6,252 bases of DNA from Kineosphaera sp032229625 (GCA_032229625.1 JAVTVZ010000164.1:1-6252); one strand, 5' to 3'; positions 1 to 6,198 are shown, counted from the first letter of the stretch. Numbers and translations: made by a program. Notes: generated by a model not told the origin, from the sequence alone.

Positions 1-2
1 TC

Positions 3-839
3 CTAGCCCTCGTAGTCGAAGGTCGCCGGGTCCGGGCCGGTGCGCTCACCGCGGTCCAGGCCGCTGATCCCGGCGACGTCGTCGGCGTCGAGACGCACGT
101 CGAGGGCCGCGAAGTTCTCGACGATGCGGGCCGGGGTGACGGACTTGGGGATGACGACGTTGCCGATCTCCAGGTGCCACGCGAGCACGACCTGCGCGGG
201 CGTCGCGCCGTGCTTGCCGGCGATCCGCGCGAGCGTCGGGTCGTCGAGCAGCCCCTTGCCCGAGCCCAGCGGCGACCAGGCCTGAGTGAGGATCTCGTGC
301 TCGGCGTCGAGGCGACGCAGCCGCTCCTGGGTCAGATAGGGCGACAGCTCGATCTGGTGGATGACGGGGGTGACGCCGGAGGTCTCGATGAGCTCGGTGA
401 GCTGCGCCTCCGGGAAGTTCGAGACCCCGATCGAGCGGATCCGCCCCTGGGACTGCAGCTCGACGAAGGCCCGCCACGTGTCGAGGAAGCGCCCCTTGGC
501 CGGCATCGCCCAGTGGATGAGGTAGAGGTCGAGCACGTCGAGGCCGAGCTTGTCCATCGAGTCGTCGAAGGCGCGCAGCGTCGAGTCGTAGCCCTGCGCC
601 GCATTCCACAGCTTGGTCGTCACGAAGACGTCGTCGCGCGGCACGTCGGAGGCCGCCAGCGCCCGGCCGACGCCCGCCTCGTTGCCGTAGACCGCGGCGG
701 TGTCGATGTGCCGGTAGCCCGCGTCGAGGGCCTGACCGACGACCCGCTCGGCGACGTCGTCCTCGACCTGCCAGACGCCGTAGCCGAGCTGAGGGATCGT
801 GTGGCCGTCGCGGAAGGACAGAGTGGGTGAAGTGGTCAT
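3..839 (-). CDS. Aldo/keto reductase, AKR5 (2,5-diketo-D-gluconate reductase-like) type
   Basis: This is a cytosolic NADPH-dependent oxidoreductase that reduces aldehydes or ketones on sugars and small metabolites; the natural substrate cannot be read from sequence. The 278-residue protein is full length for the family. It has the opening GxxIPQLGYGVWQV region (residues 12-25), the catalytic tetrad Asp46 (GYRHIDTA), Tyr51, Lys76 (VTTKLWN) and His109 (LYLIHW), then GVSNF (138-142). The cofactor-binding IPKS motif is at 230-233, and Lys232 with Ser233 would contact the NADPH 2'-phosphate. The ATG at 839 is chosen because family members begin about ten residues before the conserved core; the upstream in-frame extension is Arg-rich and has no family similarity. 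No clear Shine-Dalgarno precedes it. It lies 128 bases downstream of the deacetylase on the same strand, behind a hairpin, so it is probably a separate unit. Family assignment is very secure; the substrate is unknown. Confidence 0.96.
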   Translation of the reverse strand: MTTSPTLSFRDGHTIPQLGYGVWQVEDDVAERVVGQALDAGYRHIDTAAVYGNEAGVGRALAASDVPRDDVFVTTKLWNAAQGYDSTLRAFDDSMDKLGLDVLDLYLIHWAMPAKGRFLDTWRAFVELQSQGRIRSIGVSNFPEAQLTELIETSGVTPVIHQIELSPYLTQERLRRLDAEHEILTQAWSPLGSGKGLLDDPTLARIAGKHGATPAQVVLAWHLEIGNVVIPKSVTPARIVENFAALDVRLDADDVAGISGLDRGERTGPDPATFDYEG

Positions 840-893
840 ACGGGTGCCAATCGAGGCGCCCCGGCGACTATTCCCGACCCGCCCGATCCGCCG

Positions 894-919
894 GCGGGCC
901 GACGGCCGGCCGTGCCCGC
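894..919 (-). terminator. Hairpin between deacetylase and aldo/keto reductase
   Basis: GCGGGC (894-899) pairs with GCCCGC (914-919). Inside it lies a perfect 12-base palindrome (902-913, ACGGCC/GGCCGT) that adds four base pairs with a CCGG loop and a 2-base bulge. It sits about 50 bases past the deacetylase stop. There is no T tract, which is common for actinobacterial terminators, so termination is inferred from position and structure only. Confidence 0.4.
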
Positions 920-930
920 GGCGTCCCTCG

Positions 931-970
931 GTGGACATCGGTGGCCCTCGGTGGCCCTCGGTGGCCCTCA
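931..970. repeat. 10-base tandem repeat (GTGGCCCTCG) abutting the deacetylase stop codon
   Basis: Four consecutive 10-base units are visible: GTGGACATCG (931-940), GTGGCCCTCG (941-950 and 951-960) and GTGGCCCTCA (961-970). The last unit contains the TGA stop of the deacetylase (968-970, read on the minus strand). The unit is not a multiple of three, so it is a noncoding tail and not a protein repeat. Confidence 0.85.
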
Positions 971-1792
971 GGCGCTCGTGTCGCGCGCCTCCGACCACAC
1001 CATCCGGCCGACCGGCGCGAGCTGCGCGAGCCCGCTGACGGTCGGGAATCGGTAGCCGCGCGTGCGCAACTCGTCGATGAGCCCGCCGGTCAGGGCGCCC
1101 CGATCGAAGGTCGGCCGCGCGACCGGCCCGGCGGATTCGTCCATGCCGACCCCTCCGCCGACGCCTCCGCCGACGCCTGTCGAGGCGTCGTGCAGCAGCA
1201 TGATCCCGCCGGGGTGCGCGGCGCCGATCGCGCGCGCGGTCAGCACGTCCGTCGGCTCGTCGCTCCAGTCCCGCGCCCACGCGCTCCACAGCACGACGTC
1301 CAGGCCCAGCGCCCGGGTCGCGAGCGCCATCGGGCGGGTCTGGGCGCCGTAGGCGGGCCGGAAGAGCCGGATCGGCTGCTCGGCGACGTCGGCGACCAGG
1401 GCCTGCGCGCGACGGATGGCGCGCATCGCCTCGCGCAGCGGCAGGCGGGTCAGGCGCGTGTGGTCCCAGCCGTGCAGGGCCACCTCGTGGCCGTCGGCGA
1501 CGATGCGCCGCAGCACCCGCGGGTGGTCGCGGACCTGCTCGGCGAGCACGAAGAACGTCGCCCGCACCCCGCGCGCCGCGAGCGCGTCGAGCACCGCGGG
1601 GGTCGTCGCCGGGTCGGGCCCGTCGTCGTAGGTGAGGGCGAGCACCGGCTCGTCGGTCACCGCGCAGGCACGGACCGTCACCGGCGCGAGCACGGGGGCG
1701 GCGACCCGCAGCGGCAGCGGCGTCGTCGGCAGCGGCCGCGGCCCCGTCTCGTACTCGCAGGCGTAGCGGCGCCGGATCAGCACGGCGCTCAC
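968..1792 (-). CDS. Polysaccharide deacetylase, NodB/CE4 family, no signal peptide
   Basis: This is a predicted metal-dependent carbohydrate N- or O-deacetylase of 274 residues. The CE4 motifs occur in order. Motif 1 is TYDDG (54-58; Asp56 the general base, Asp57 a metal ligand). Motif 2 is HGWDH (107-111), where His107 and His111 are ligands. Motif 3 is RPAYG (145-149), which has Ala where Pro is usual. Motif 4 is ARDWSD (173-178). Motif 5 is LLHD (199-202). The start is the GTG at 1792, whose GTGA overlaps the dehydrogenase stop, so the two are probably translationally coupled; no strong Shine-Dalgarno is seen. Residues 1-50 are not a signal peptide and form only a weakly hydrophobic stretch, which is odd for a family that usually acts outside the membrane. 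A Gly/Val-rich insert (207-216) encoded by 12-base repeats follows motif 5. The acetylated substrate is probably a glycan or glycan precursor made by the neighbouring genes; this is inference. Confidence 0.92.
   Translation of the reverse strand: MSAVLIRRRYACEYETGPRPLPTTPLPLRVAAPVLAPVTVRACAVTDEPVLALTYDDGPDPATTPAVLDALAARGVRATFFVLAEQVRDHPRVLRRIVADGHEVALHGWDHTRLTRLPLREAMRAIRRAQALVADVAEQPIRLFRPAYGAQTRPMALATRALGLDVVLWSAWARDWSDEPTDVLTARAIGAAHPGGIMLLHDASTGVGGGVGGGVGMDESAGPVARPTFDRGALTGGLIDELRTRGYRFPTVSGLAQLAPVGRMVWSEARDTSA
1146..1181. repeat. 12-base repeat encoding a Val-Gly-Gly-Gly insert in the deacetylase
   Basis: Nearly three copies of a 12-base unit, CCGACGCCTCCG on the plus strand, occur at 1146-1157 (one mismatch), 1158-1169 and 1170-1181 (the last diverging at its end). 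Read on the minus strand it encodes a GVGGGVGGGVG stretch just after the catalytic LLHD motif. Because the unit is a multiple of three, copy-number change would keep the frame. It is likely a flexible surface loop. Confidence 0.8.
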
Positions 1793-3051
1793 AGCAGCGC
1801 CACGTGGTCGGAGGCGCTGGCGCGCCCGCGGGTGTCGAAGAGCAGCGGGGTGGTCGCCGCGAGGTGCTCCATGTCGTAGCTGCGGTGCGGCTGCAGCAGC
1901 ACCGTCAGGTCGGCGTCGGCGAGCGCCGCGTCGAGGTCGCTCACCCGCTCCAGGTCGTGCTCGGGCAGCCGCCACGTCTGCACGAAGGGGTCGTGGAAGA
2001 CGACCCGCGCGCCGCGCTGCTCGAACATCTTGGCGATGTCCACCGCCGGCGACTCGCGCTGGTCGGCGATGTCGGGCTTGTAGGTGACGCCGAGCAGCAG
2101 CACGGTCGAGCCGCGCAGCGCCTTGGCGTGGTCGTTGAGCAGGTCCGCGGCGCGCAGCACGACGTAGTTCGGCATACGGGCGTTGATGTCCTGGGCGAGC
2201 TCGACGAAGCGGAAGCTCGTCTTGAGCTTGGCCCGCACCCGATGCGAGAGGTAGTTGGGGTCGATCGGGATGCAGTGCCCGCCGACGCCCGGCCCGGGGT
2301 AGAACGCCTGGAAGCCGAACGGCTTCGTCGACGCCGCGCGGATCGACTCCCACAGGTCGATGTCGAGCTCGTGGCAGAACATCGCCATCTCGTTGACGAG
2401 CGCGATGTTGACGTGCCGGTAGGTGTTTTCCAGCAGCTTGGCCATCTCGGCCTCGCGGGTGCCCTTGACGGTGACGACGTGGTCGACGAAGCGCCCGTAG
2501 AAGGCGGCGGCCGCGGCCGTGCACGCCGGGGTGCAGCCGCCGACGACCTTCGGGGTGTTCTTCGCGCCGAAGTCGGTGCGGCCCGGGTCGATCCGCTCGG
2601 GGCTGAACGCCAGGTGCACGTCCTGCCCGACGACGAGCCCGGTCGCCTCGATGAGCGGCCGGACGAGCTCGTCGGTCGTGCCCGGGTAGGTCGTGGATTC
2701 CAACACGATCGTCATGCCCGGGTGCGCGGCGGCGGCGACGGTGTCGACGGCGGCCAGGACCGCCCGCAGGTCCGGGCCGCCCTCCTCGCTCAGCGGGGTC
2801 GGCACGCAGATGACGGCGACGTCGGCCTGCGCGACCCGCGCCAGGTCGGCCGTCGCCTCGAAGCCGGCGTCGCGCATCGCGGCGATGTCGGCGTCGGACA
2901 GGTCGTCGATGTGCGAGCGACCCTCGTTGAGCGCCGCGACGACGGCGGCGTTGACGTCCACGCCCAGCACCGTCAGGCCCGCGCGCGACGCCTCCTGCGC
3001 CAGCGGCAGCCCGACATACCCCAGGCCGATGACGGCCAGATCGATCCCCAT
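1789..3051 (-). CDS. UDP-N-acetyl-D-hexosamine 6-dehydrogenase-type nucleotide-sugar dehydrogenase
   Basis: It oxidises C6 of a UDP-sugar to a uronate in two NAD+-dependent steps. The 420-residue length is normal for the UDP-glucose/GDP-mannose dehydrogenase family. It has an N-terminal Rossmann motif GLGYVG (9-14), then ESTTYPGTT (118-126), FSPERIDPG (149-157) and the central-helix residues Lys205 and Asn209. The catalytic Cys260 is in GVGGHCIPIDP (255-265), and the C-terminal domain has GVTYKPDIADQRESPA (321-336). The GGHCIPID form and the STTYPGTT block resemble WbpA/WecC/TviB-type UDP-GlcNAc or UDP-ManNAc dehydrogenases and not the GGSCFPKD form of UDP-glucose dehydrogenases. An N-acetylhexosaminuronate product is therefore likely, but GlcNAc and ManNAc cannot be told apart here. 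The start is the ATG at 3051, directly before the Rossmann strand, with GGGGG two bases upstream and GAGGGG twelve bases upstream. Its last bases overlap the deacetylase start. Confidence 0.94.
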   Translation of the reverse strand: MGIDLAVIGLGYVGLPLAQEASRAGLTVLGVDVNAAVVAALNEGRSHIDDLSDADIAAMRDAGFEATADLARVAQADVAVICVPTPLSEEGGPDLRAVLAAVDTVAAAAHPGMTIVLESTTYPGTTDELVRPLIEATGLVVGQDVHLAFSPERIDPGRTDFGAKNTPKVVGGCTPACTAAAAAFYGRFVDHVVTVKGTREAEMAKLLENTYRHVNIALVNEMAMFCHELDIDLWESIRAASTKPFGFQAFYPGPGVGGHCIPIDPNYLSHRVRAKLKTSFRFVELAQDINARMPNYVVLRAADLLNDHAKALRGSTVLLLGVTYKPDIADQRESPAVDIAKMFEQRGARVVFHDPFVQTWRLPEHDLERVSDLDAALADADLTVLLQPHRSYDMEHLAATTPLLFDTRGRASASDHVALL

Positions 3052-3071
3052 GTCCCCCGAATTCCCCTCTG

Positions 3072-3140
3072 TCTGTCCGAATGTCGCGACCTGTCGAATG
3101 TCGCGGCGAGTCGCGTCTCGCGGCCTGTCGCATCTCGCGC
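3072..3140. repeat. Degenerate 17-base tandem array in the dehydrogenase leader
   Basis: Four consecutive units of about 17 bases can be aligned on the plus strand: 3072-3090, 3091-3106 (CTGTCGAATGTCGCGG), 3107-3123 (CGAGTCGCGTCTCGCGG) and 3124-3140 (CCTGTCGCATCTCGCGC). The first two share an exact 11-mer, CGAATGTCGCG (3078-3088 and 3095-3105). The array ends about 20 bases upstream of the dehydrogenase start codon. It could be an operator array or simply slippage-derived sequence; no confident -10 element is visible beside it. Confidence 0.6.
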
Positions 3141-3165
3141 GCCGTCCCCGGACGCCCGAGCGGTG

Positions 3166-3188
3166 GTCGGGCGGTCCTGCGGCCCGAC
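3166..3188. terminator. Weak hairpin between glycosyltransferase and dehydrogenase
   Basis: GTCGGGC (3166-3172) pairs perfectly with GCCCGAC (3182-3188) around a 9-base loop. It lies about 70 bases past the glycosyltransferase stop and has no T tract. It could attenuate or end the glycosyltransferase transcript, or be chance in GC-rich sequence. Confidence 0.3.
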
Positions 3189-3227
3189 GTGGCGTCACCC
3201 CACCCGGGGCGGCGCAGACTCCCGTTC

Positions 3228-3263
3228 GCTCAGTGCGTTCAGTGCGTTCAGTGCGTTCAGTGC
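3228..3263. repeat. 9-base tandem repeat giving four successive in-frame stops
   Basis: Four exact-length units of GTTCAGTGC occur at 3228-3236 (one mismatch, GCTCAGTGC), 3237-3245, 3246-3254 and 3255-3263. Read on the minus strand in the glycosyltransferase frame, each unit contains TGA, at 3257-3259, 3248-3250, 3239-3241 and 3230-3232. The first of these ends the gene. Confidence 0.9.
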
Positions 3264-4195
3264 GCGGGCTGGCGCTGGGCGCCGACCCCTGCGGCGGCGA
3301 CCCGACGGGCGCCCACCCGGTGCCCGACGTGCCAGGCGGCGTGCCAGGCGAGGCCGCCGACGCCGAGGTCGCCGACCTTGCGGGCGGTCTGGCGGGCCGC
3401 GCCCGTCACGACCTGCAGCGGCCCGCGGTGGGTCGGCGCGGCGGCGGGCGCCGGCGCCTCGCCCGTGCCGTACCGGCCCTCGAGCTGGGCGAACGAGCGC
3501 CCGTAGAGGTAGCCCTGGCGGACCATGCCGCGCAGCGTGCTGCGCAGCCGGGTCTCGATGACCATCTCGGGCACGAAGTCCAGCTGCGCGCCGGCGAGCT
3601 GCATGCGCCAGCACAGGTCGCTGTCCTGCAGGCAGCGCAGGCCCTCGTCGAAGCCGTCGACCCGCTCGAAGGCGGGCCGGCGGAACGCCATGTTGCCCGC
3701 ACCCGCGTGCTTGAGCCCGACACCGACGCCGGACTCCTGGAGCCCGTCCTGCTGCGACATCCGGCGGGTGCGCAGGGTCGCCGCGGAGTTGAGCTTGGCG
3801 AGCCCGAAGCGCCCGGCGATGAACTCGTGCCCGCCCAGCAGCGCCGCGTGCAGGCGGGCGACCCAGTCGTCGGCCACCTCGTCGTCGGCGTCGCAGAAGG
3901 CGATGTGGTCGGCCCGGGCGGCCGCGACCCCGACGTTGCGGGCGTGCCCCGGGCCCTTGACCGCGGAGGCGTCCACGACCCGGATGTCGAGTCGGTCGGC
4001 ATACGAGCGGGCGAGGTCGGCGCTGCCGTCGGTCGAGCCGTTGTCGGCGAGGATCACCTCGAAGGGCGGTGGGTCGACCTGCCGCGAGAGGGCGTCCAGC
4101 TGCGTGGCCAGCGTCTCCTCGCCGTTGTAACAGGCGATCACCACGCTCACCGCGACCGGAAAGCCCTCCTGGCGTCGCGCGTCGTCGTCGTTCAC
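3257..4195 (-). CDS. Family 2 glycosyltransferase (GT-A fold)
   Basis: This predicted inverting glycosyltransferase transfers a sugar from a nucleotide donor to a growing glycan at the inner face of the membrane. In 312 residues it shows the GT2 N-terminal strand SVVIACYNGEETL (17-29), ADNGSTDGS (50-58; Asp51 contacts the nucleotide), GPGHARNVG (81-89), and the metal-binding DAD of FCDADDEV (102-104). The acceptor-side region is GAGNMAFRRPAFERVDGF (165-182), followed by QDSDLCWRM (190-198), whose Asp191 occupies the usual ED catalytic-base position. An Ala/Pro-rich linker (247-255) and a basic, moderately hydrophobic tail follow; no clear membrane span is seen. The GTG at 4195 is preferred over the ATG at 4255: AGGGGGA (4201-4207) sits six bases before it, and the longer N-terminus lacks family similarity. 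It is the first gene of the minus-strand group and lies 205 bases before the dehydrogenase. Donor and acceptor are unknown; a surface polysaccharide role is inferred from the neighbours. Confidence 0.93.
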   Translation of the reverse strand: MNDDDARRQEGFPVAVSVVIACYNGEETLATQLDALSRQVDPPPFEVILADNGSTDGSADLARSYADRLDIRVVDASAVKGPGHARNVGVAAARADHIAFCDADDEVADDWVARLHAALLGGHEFIAGRFGLAKLNSAATLRTRRMSQQDGLQESGVGVGLKHAGAGNMAFRRPAFERVDGFDEGLRCLQDSDLCWRMQLAGAQLDFVPEMVIETRLRSTLRGMVRQGYLYGRSFAQLEGRYGTGEAPAPAAAPTHRGPLQVVTGAARQTARKVGDLGVGGLAWHAAWHVGHRVGARRVAAAGVGAQRQPAH

Positions 4196-4438
4196 GTACT
4201 TCCCCCTGCTGCGTCGTGCCGGTGGCGCCACCCCTGCGCGCCCTGTCCCCCACACCGCGTCGGGCGGCTCGGCCCAGCAGCACCGACCTGAGCGCTCGAC
4301 ACCCCGATCGACAGCTCAAGAGCCCTGTCGTCAGCGTGTCTCCACGTGTCGGGACGGCTCGAAGTCAGGCAGGAGCCGCCGAATTCACGGCGCTGTGCGG
4401 GGGGTTTCGCGACCCGATCCCACTCGGGCCACGCACCC

Positions 4439-4444
4439 ACTCTA
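4439..4444 (-). promoter_or_regulatory. Possible -10 element for the glycosyltransferase group
   Basis: On the minus strand TAGAGT matches the actinobacterial TANNNT -10 pattern and is the only such match I found upstream of the glycosyltransferase. No good -35 lies 16-19 bases upstream. It would give a leader of about 235 bases containing the 4309-4330 inverted repeat. This is weak evidence. Confidence 0.25.
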
Positions 4445-4523
4445 GTGCAGCCCGGCGACGCACACGGTCGTGCGCGAAAGGTCCGCACGCCCGCGGACCG
4501 CCGCCTGCGCTCCCGTCCCGCCC

Positions 4524-4552
4524 ATGACAGCGGGCCGAGCGACGCATAGGGT
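4524..4552 (+). promoter_or_regulatory. Candidate housekeeping sigma promoter for sod
   Basis: ATGACA (4524-4529, five of six bases of TTGACA) is followed by a 17-base spacer and TAGGGT (4547-4552, fitting TANNNT). Transcription would start near 4559 and give a leader of about 108 bases before the GTG start of sod. The spacing is ideal and the placement fits the only plus-strand gene. No experimental support is visible. Confidence 0.55.
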
Positions 4553-4596
4553 GGCGAGGCAGGGTCCCCTTCCCCGAGCGTCCCGCACCGGCCGCG

Positions 4597-4652
4597 CAGC
4601 GACGCGGCCGACAGCGACGCTGATCGAATCGACTGTCGAATCGACGCTGATC
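4597..4652. repeat. Interleaved direct repeats in the sod leader
   Basis: CGACGCTGATC occurs exactly at 4615-4625 and 4642-4652. TCGAATCGAC occurs exactly at 4624-4633 and 4636-4645. CAGCGACGC occurs at 4597-4605 and 4612-4620. The last copy ends directly before the Shine-Dalgarno AAGGAG (4653-4658). The repeats fall downstream of the candidate promoter, so they could be a repressor site or an RNA feature affecting translation, or have no role. Confidence 0.65.
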
Positions 4653-4666
4653 AAGGAGCGATGCAA

Positions 4667-5284
4667 GTGAGCGAGTACGTCCTTCCCGATCTCCCCTACG
4701 ACTACGCGGCCCTGGAGCCGCACATCAGCGGCGAGATCATGCAGCTGCACCACGACAAGCACCACGCGACCTACGTCGCGGGCGCCAACCAGGCGGTCGA
4801 GAAGCTCGCGGCCGCCAGCGAGTCCGGTGACGTCGCGGCGATCAACCTCATCGCCAAGAACCTCGCGTTCAACCTCGGCGGCCACGTCAACCACTCGATC
4901 TTCTGGCAGAACATGTCCCCGGACGGCGGCGACAAGCCGGTCGGGCAGACCGCCGCGCTGCTGGAGGAGTTCTTCGGCGGCTTCGAGAAGTTCCAGGCGC
5001 TGTGGGCCGCGAACGCCGCGGGCATCCAGGGCTCGGGCTGGTCGATCCTCGCGTGGGACACCCTCGGCAAGCGCCCGACGCTCGCGCAGCTCTACGACCA
5101 GCAGGGTCAGCTGCCGGCGACGCAGATCCCGATCCTCATGCTCGACATGTGGGAGCACGCGTTCTACCTGCAGTACAAGAACGTCAAGCCCGACTACGTC
5201 AAGGCGTGGTGGAACGTCGTCAACTGGGCCGACGTCGAGGCCCGCCTCGTCAACGCCCAGGCGAGCAACCTCGTCAACCTCTGA
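4667..5284 (+). CDS. sodA: Superoxide dismutase, Fe/Mn family, probably Mn type
   Basis: It converts superoxide to oxygen and hydrogen peroxide in the cytosol; no signal peptide is present. The 205 residues match the usual length. Metal ligands are His28 (LHHDKHH), His76 (GGHVNHSIFW), Asp160 and His164 (LDMWEHAFYLQY). The second-sphere residues His32 and Tyr36 are also present. Gly72 before the second ligand block, and Gln145 where Mycobacterium tuberculosis iron SOD has His145, suggest manganese; cambialistic use cannot be excluded. The C-terminal YKNVKPDY and WWNVVNWADV blocks are close to mycobacterial SOD. The GTG at 4667 is chosen because AAGGAG (4653-4658) lies eight bases upstream and the resulting N-terminus, MSEYVLPDLPYDY, fits the family. 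The in-frame ATG at 4661 is only two bases from that Shine-Dalgarno and would add Met-Gln. It is monocistronic, with its own candidate promoter and a strong downstream hairpin. Confidence 0.97.
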   Translation: MSEYVLPDLPYDYAALEPHISGEIMQLHHDKHHATYVAGANQAVEKLAAASESGDVAAINLIAKNLAFNLGGHVNHSIFWQNMSPDGGDKPVGQTAALLEEFFGGFEKFQALWAANAAGIQGSGWSILAWDTLGKRPTLAQLYDQQGQLPATQIPILMLDMWEHAFYLQYKNVKPDYVKAWWNVVNWADVEARLVNAQASNLVNL

Positions 5285-5305
5285 TTCGGCTCTCGCAGCC
5301 ACCCA

Positions 5306-5363
5306 GCGCAGTCTCTGCGCGCCGCCCGGGCCGGGTCGTCTCAGTGCAGACGGCCCGGCCCGG
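5306..5363 (+). terminator. Tandem hairpin terminator after sod
   Basis: Two hairpins follow the sod stop. The first is GCGCAG (5306-5311) with CTGCGC (5315-5320) around a TCT loop. The second is a 16-base-pair stem, 5326-5341 with 5348-5363, that has only one G-U wobble and a six-base loop CAGTGC. There is no T tract, as is common in actinobacteria. Because the HNH gene converges from the right, the long stem could end transcription in both directions. Confidence 0.75.
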
Positions 5364-5444
5364 CGACGTAGCGGGTCGCCTCGCCCTCGCTGGTCGCAGG
5401 CCCGTCGGCGGCGCTGACGAACGCGCCGACCCCGCGCGTCACAG

Positions 5445-5472
5445 GGCGCGCGTGGACGCGGGACAGCGCGCC
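5445..5472 (-). terminator. Possible hairpin after the HNH gene
   Basis: GGCGCGC (5445-5451) pairs with GCGCGCC (5466-5472) around a 14-base loop, starting about 19 bases past the HNH stop. There is no T tract and the sequence is simple GC-rich, so it may be chance. Confidence 0.25.
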
Positions 5473-6051
5473 GCGTCGTGCGCCTCGCGGTCATCGCGAA
5501 CCTGCGGTGGCCGGGCGTGGGTGGTTGCCGATGGGGGTGCCGTCGTCGCGGTGCCATCGGACGCCGTCGGGGGTGACCTGGCCGGTGTGGCCGTGGCGGT
5601 GGACGACGGTGTGGTGGGCGCGGCAGAGCAGGACGAGGTTGTCGCGGTCGGTCGCGCCGCCGGCGAGCCAATGTCGCAGATGGTGGGCGTCGCACCAGGC
5701 TGGTGGCATGCGGCAGCCCGGATAGGTGCAGCCGCGGTCGCGTTCCCACAGGTAGGTGACCAGCCCGGGGGTCGCGAGTCGCCGGGCTCGGCCGAGCTCG
5801 AGGATTTCTCCCTTGGTGCCCAGGACGGCGGGGATGATCTGGGCGTCGCAGGCGAGCATCCGGACCTGGGTGGCGGTCAGGGCCTGCCCGTAGGCGGTGA
5901 TCCCGCAGCCTGCGCGCCCGGACCCGCTGCCGCCGGAGTCGCTCTTGGTGGCGGCGTCGCCGGCGTCGGGGAGCCAGCCGGCTCCGGGCAGCCCGGCGGC
6001 GAGGTCGCGCAGGGCCATGGTGACGACGATCCGGGCTGTGGCGCCGGTGCC

Positions 6052-6055
6052 GGGG
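6052..6055 (-). other. Likely frameshift site in the HNH gene
   Basis: A run of four C on the coding strand is where the two family-like frames can be rejoined by adding one base, giving ...KDTPGTGATARIVV. The crossing must lie roughly between 6046 and 6078; this run is the simplest site. Confidence 0.6.
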
Positions 6056-6198
6056 TGTCTTTGTCCGGGCGGGTCGCGTGCGCCGCCATCGCCAGCAGCG
6101 CGTCCGCGCGACGCGCGCCCGGCGACCGCAGGTCCGGCTCACCGCCGTCGACCCCGCCGTCCACACCACTGCTCACACCGCCGTCGGCGCCACCGTAA

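Larger units (their letters stand above)
4196..4666. other. Divergent intergenic region between glycosyltransferase and sod
   Basis: No convincing gene lies in these 471 bases; the open frames here are Arg/Pro-rich and resemble no family. The region holds the sod promoter and repeat-rich leader at its right side. At its left it holds a possible glycosyltransferase leader with an inverted repeat, CGACAG (4309-4314) and CTGTCG (4325-4330), which encloses a smaller CTC/GAG stem. I see no tRNA, riboswitch-like architecture or mobile element. Confidence 0.7.

Noticed and set aside
3072..3263. A CRISPR-like array in the repeats before the dehydrogenase
   Set aside because: The units are 9 or 17 bases long, contiguous or degenerate, with no regularly spaced unique spacers and no cas genes nearby.
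1804..3561. A 585-codon plus-strand open frame opposite the dehydrogenase
   Set aside because: The opposite strand holds every motif of a nucleotide-sugar dehydrogenase, while this frame is Arg/Val/Gly-rich without recognisable features.
4195..4255. The ATG at 4255 as glycosyltransferase start
   Set aside because: The extra 20 residues are Gly/Arg/Pro-rich and outside the GT2 fold, whereas the GTG at 4195 has a well-spaced AGGGGGA.
4395..4420. A T-arm-like stretch, GGGTTTCGCGACCC, suggesting a tRNA
   Set aside because: It lacks the TTCRA loop, and no acceptor stem, D-arm or anticodon arm can be placed around it.
4192..4488. A 98-codon minus-strand open frame overlapping the glycosyltransferase start region
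   Set aside because: Its composition is Arg/Gly/Ser/Pro noise with no motif, and it overlaps the leader and start of a well-supported gene; the lack of stops is expected in such GC-rich DNA.
6046..6078. Programmed -1 frameshifting in the HNH gene
   Set aside because: No canonical slippery heptamer is seen; a one-base loss in a C run is simpler, although it cannot be excluded without reads or homologues.
4442..6169. A very long minus-strand open frame running opposite sod
   Set aside because: It is antisense to the certain sod gene, is dominated by Arg/Pro/Val and low-complexity residues, and shows no domain; it comes from GC-rich codon positions on the other strand.
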